DNA of 8,104 nucleotides from positions 8,078 through 16,181 of the forward strand of contig PLYG01000063.1 of the NCBI GenBank assembly GCA_003153335.1, given 5' to 3'. Source of the DNA: Betaproteobacteria bacterium. Its GTDB lineage: Bacteria > Pseudomonadota > Gammaproteobacteria > Burkholderiales > Casimicrobiaceae. A program made the translations under genes and the position numbers. Shown one piece after another: positions 6,588-8,104 of the stretch. The notes beneath the pieces were generated by a model. That model searched no databases and had not been told where the DNA came from. It saw only the letters and a list, made by a program, of their open reading frames with translations. How positions within the stretch are numbered: the stretch's first letter is position 1; each line of letters begins with the position of its first letter.

Positions 6588-6638
6588 CCAAACGACTTGC
6601 CCGTCCACTAATTCGGACTCCGCTCACCCCTCGCGTCC

Positions 6639-8104
6639 ATGACGTCTCATCCCCGCCGCTCCTTCTCCGGCTCAACATCGCGAGACGAGTTCGCCTACCA
6701 CCTGAATGACGTGCGCCATGTTCTGCCTGGCAGCGCTTTGCCGGCCGACCGGACTCTGCTCCAGCACCTTCGCGATTACCATGGGCTGACCGGGGCCAAG
6801 GGCGTCTGCCTGGAGGGTGGCTGCGGCGCGTGCACTGTGATGGTGGTTCGGCCCGGCTGCGCTACGGCAACCGCGACCGACTCCGCCTGGGAAGACGCAA
6901 AGAGGCCGCACTGCATCAGTGTGGCCGCGTGCATGACGCCCATGTCCACCCTGCGGAACTGTCACATCACCAGCATCGAAGCAGTCGCACCGATAGGTGC
7001 TATCGCCGCCACGCAGTTGCACCCGCTGCAGGAGGCGATGGTGCTCACGCATGCCAGCCAGTGTGGCTACTGCACGCCCGGTTTTGTGATGGCGCTTTAC
7101 GCGCAGCTGTGCAAGGAACCCGGCAGCACGCGCGAGCAGCTGGAGCGCGCGATTGACGGCAACCTGTGCCGGTGCACCGGCTACCGACCGATTCTCGACG
7201 CCATCCGCGTGCTGGCCGCCGATGTGCCGGAGGACAAGCTCGCGACCGACGCTCTGCGGCGTGTGCGGCGGCGATGGGTGGACATGGTGGCACGAGGCGA
7301 CGCACCGCGTGCGGCACTATCGAGCATGCCGGTCGCCAACGCCATGACGACCGCCACGACCTCGCTTGCCGACGCGCCGGAGGCGGGCAGCTGGCGCGCG
7401 CCGATTTGCGAACTCGAGGATCTGCTCCACGAGCGACACCAATACGCCGGCCCCGGCATCCTGGCATGCGGCTGCTCCGATATCGTATACGACCAGCGCG
7501 TGCATCCACCGTCCGCGTCCACAGCAAAGCCGCCGCCCGTGTACATTTCGGTGGCCTCCACACCGGCGCTCAAGGTGTGGAGGGTCGAGGCAGACGGGCT
7601 GCTCATCGGCGCTGCCTTGCCGCTCGCGGAAATCGAGACGAAGTTGAATGCGCTGCTGGACGGCAGCGAAGGCGGGAAGAACCACCGGCATAGCGGCGAT
7701 GACGATCGACAGGTGGCCGCGAGACTGCGCGGTGTCCGAGCCCTGCATACGCAGCTGCGCTTTTTTGGCAACACAAACGTACGCGCCGTTGCTTCTGTCG
7801 GCGGCTCGCTGGTCAGCTGCACCCACTTGGGCGATCTGTTGCCGGTGTTCATGGTCCTCGATGCCACGTTGGTAGCACGAAGCAAGCATCACGGCGAGCG
7901 CCGCATTCCGATTGCCGACTGGGTCAATCCGGACACCGGACGGCCCACCCTCGAACCCACGGAAGTGCTTGTCGCCATCCACGTTCCCTGGACCACCGTC
8001 GATGACTACGTCGAGGTCCGCAAGCAAGGTCGTCGGCGTGTCGACACCACCAGCCTGACGGTGACTGCCTTCCGCGTCACTATTGAGCCGCCGGGCGATG
8101 CTTC
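6639..8104 (+). CDS. Xanthine dehydrogenase-type molybdo-flavoenzyme, N-terminal [2Fe-2S] and FAD part (open at window end)
   Basis: 488 codons are open to the right edge; ATG 6639 is the first start after an in-frame TAA at 6609. The plant-type [2Fe-2S] domain has TLLQHLR, then C57-x4-C62-x2-C65 in the EGGCGACTVM context, and C98. The second, helical [2Fe-2S] domain has C142-x2-C145 (SQCGYCTPG) and C177-x-C179 (GNLCRCTGYRPIL). A FAD domain follows from about residue 252, with LACGCSDIV at 275-283 and VASVGGSL at 384-391. The family oxidises purines or aldehydes and passes electrons from molybdenum through FeS to FAD. The EGGCGACTVM and VASVGG..DLLPVFM wording is closer to eukaryotic single-chain XDH than to bacterial XdhA. 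Whether a molybdopterin domain follows in the same chain is not visible. No Shine-Dalgarno sequence precedes the ATG. GC3 of the first 60 codons is about 75 %, against about 85 % in the binding-protein gene (hand counts). Confidence 0.82.
   Translation, partial: MTSHPRRSFSGSTSRDEFAYHLNDVRHVLPGSALPADRTLLQHLRDYHGLTGAKGVCLEGGCGACTVMVVRPGCATATATDSAWEDAKRPHCISVAACMTPMSTLRNCHITSIEAVAPIGAIAATQLHPLQEAMVLTHASQCGYCTPGFVMALYAQLCKEPGSTREQLERAIDGNLCRCTGYRPILDAIRVLAADVPEDKLATDALRRVRRRWVDMVARGDAPRAALSSMPVANAMTTATTSLADAPEAGSWRAPICELEDLLHERHQYAGPGILACGCSDIVYDQRVHPPSASTAKPPPVYISVASTPALKVWRVEADGLLIGAALPLAEIETKLNALLDGSEGGKNHRHSGDDDRQVAARLRGVRALHTQLRFFGNTNVRAVASVGGSLVSCTHLGDLLPVFMVLDATLVARSKHHGERRIPIADWVNPDTGRPTLEPTEVLVAIHVPWTTVDDYVEVRKQGRRRVDTTSLTVTAFRVTIEPPGDA

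Larger units (their letters stand above)
6033..6638. other. Gene-poor spacer, 606 nt
   Basis: I see no convincing gene here on either strand. Open frames exist (for example a minus-strand frame over 5965-6498), but they lack a ribosome site, read Pro/Arg/Ser-rich and run through hairpins and a terminator. The first half (6062-6168) holds several palindromes. The middle (6291-6387) holds an inverted repeat and a minus-strand terminator. The last 200 bases are more AT-rich than the genes and probably contain the promoter of the downstream XDH-like gene. The segment around 6309-6330 (ATGGCTGCAATCGACCCA) resembles, from memory, a dispersed intergenic repeat of proteobacteria; this is unverified. 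Confidence 0.6.

Noticed and set aside
7166..8027. Other frames of 90-236 codons on both strands inside the XDH-like gene
   Set aside because: They are shadows. The frame from 6639 is open to the edge and carries all FeS and FAD motifs, while the others are Arg-rich without motifs.
1..8104. CRISPR array, insertion sequence, attachment site or phage defence system
   Set aside because: No regularly spaced direct repeats, transposase, integrase, nuclease or terminal inverted repeats were seen.

Overview
The window is GC-rich (roughly 60-65 % by eye) and reads as a proteobacterial chromosome, most likely a betaproteobacterium. That placement rests on the CcmI (two N-terminal membrane helices, TPR region, CycH-type C-terminal domain) and on the general codon style. 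It is inference from remembered families, not a search. All genes found lie on the + strand.

Layout: (1) 1-288, the last 95 residues of a thiamine-diphosphate enzyme of the acetolactate synthase/decarboxylase superfamily, cut by the window edge. (2) 309-2000, ccmI, a cytochrome c maturation chaperone whose C-terminal domain is present twice in tandem. (3) 2184-2345, a 53-residue unrecognised protein with a near-perfect ribosome binding site. (4) 2451-4904, an unusually long (817 aa) GspE/PilB-type secretion or pilus ATPase with a beta-rich N-terminus and four 30-residue MshEN-like repeats before the ATPase core. (5) 5019-6032, a periplasmic NitT/TauT-type substrate-binding protein starting at TTG. 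(6) 6033-6638, about 600 bases with no convincing gene, holding several palindromes and hairpins plus a minus-strand-oriented intrinsic terminator. (7) 6639 to the window end, an open frame for a xanthine dehydrogenase-type protein with two [2Fe-2S] domains and a FAD domain. It resembles the eukaryotic-type single-chain enzymes more than the usual bacterial small subunit and carries altered FAD-loop residues.

The genes do not form an evident single pathway: cytochrome c assembly, type II secretion/type IV pilus-like motor, solute uptake and molybdo-flavoenzyme chemistry sit side by side. The first two genes are 20 nt apart and may be co-transcribed. The 53-aa gene and the ATPase are 105 nt apart and may form a second unit. 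The substrate-binding protein has no permease or ATPase gene in the window. The points most worth a second look are the duplicated CcmI domain, the four-repeat ATPase N-terminus, the eukaryotic-like XDH with changed FAD motifs, and the terminator with no recognised gene feeding it.
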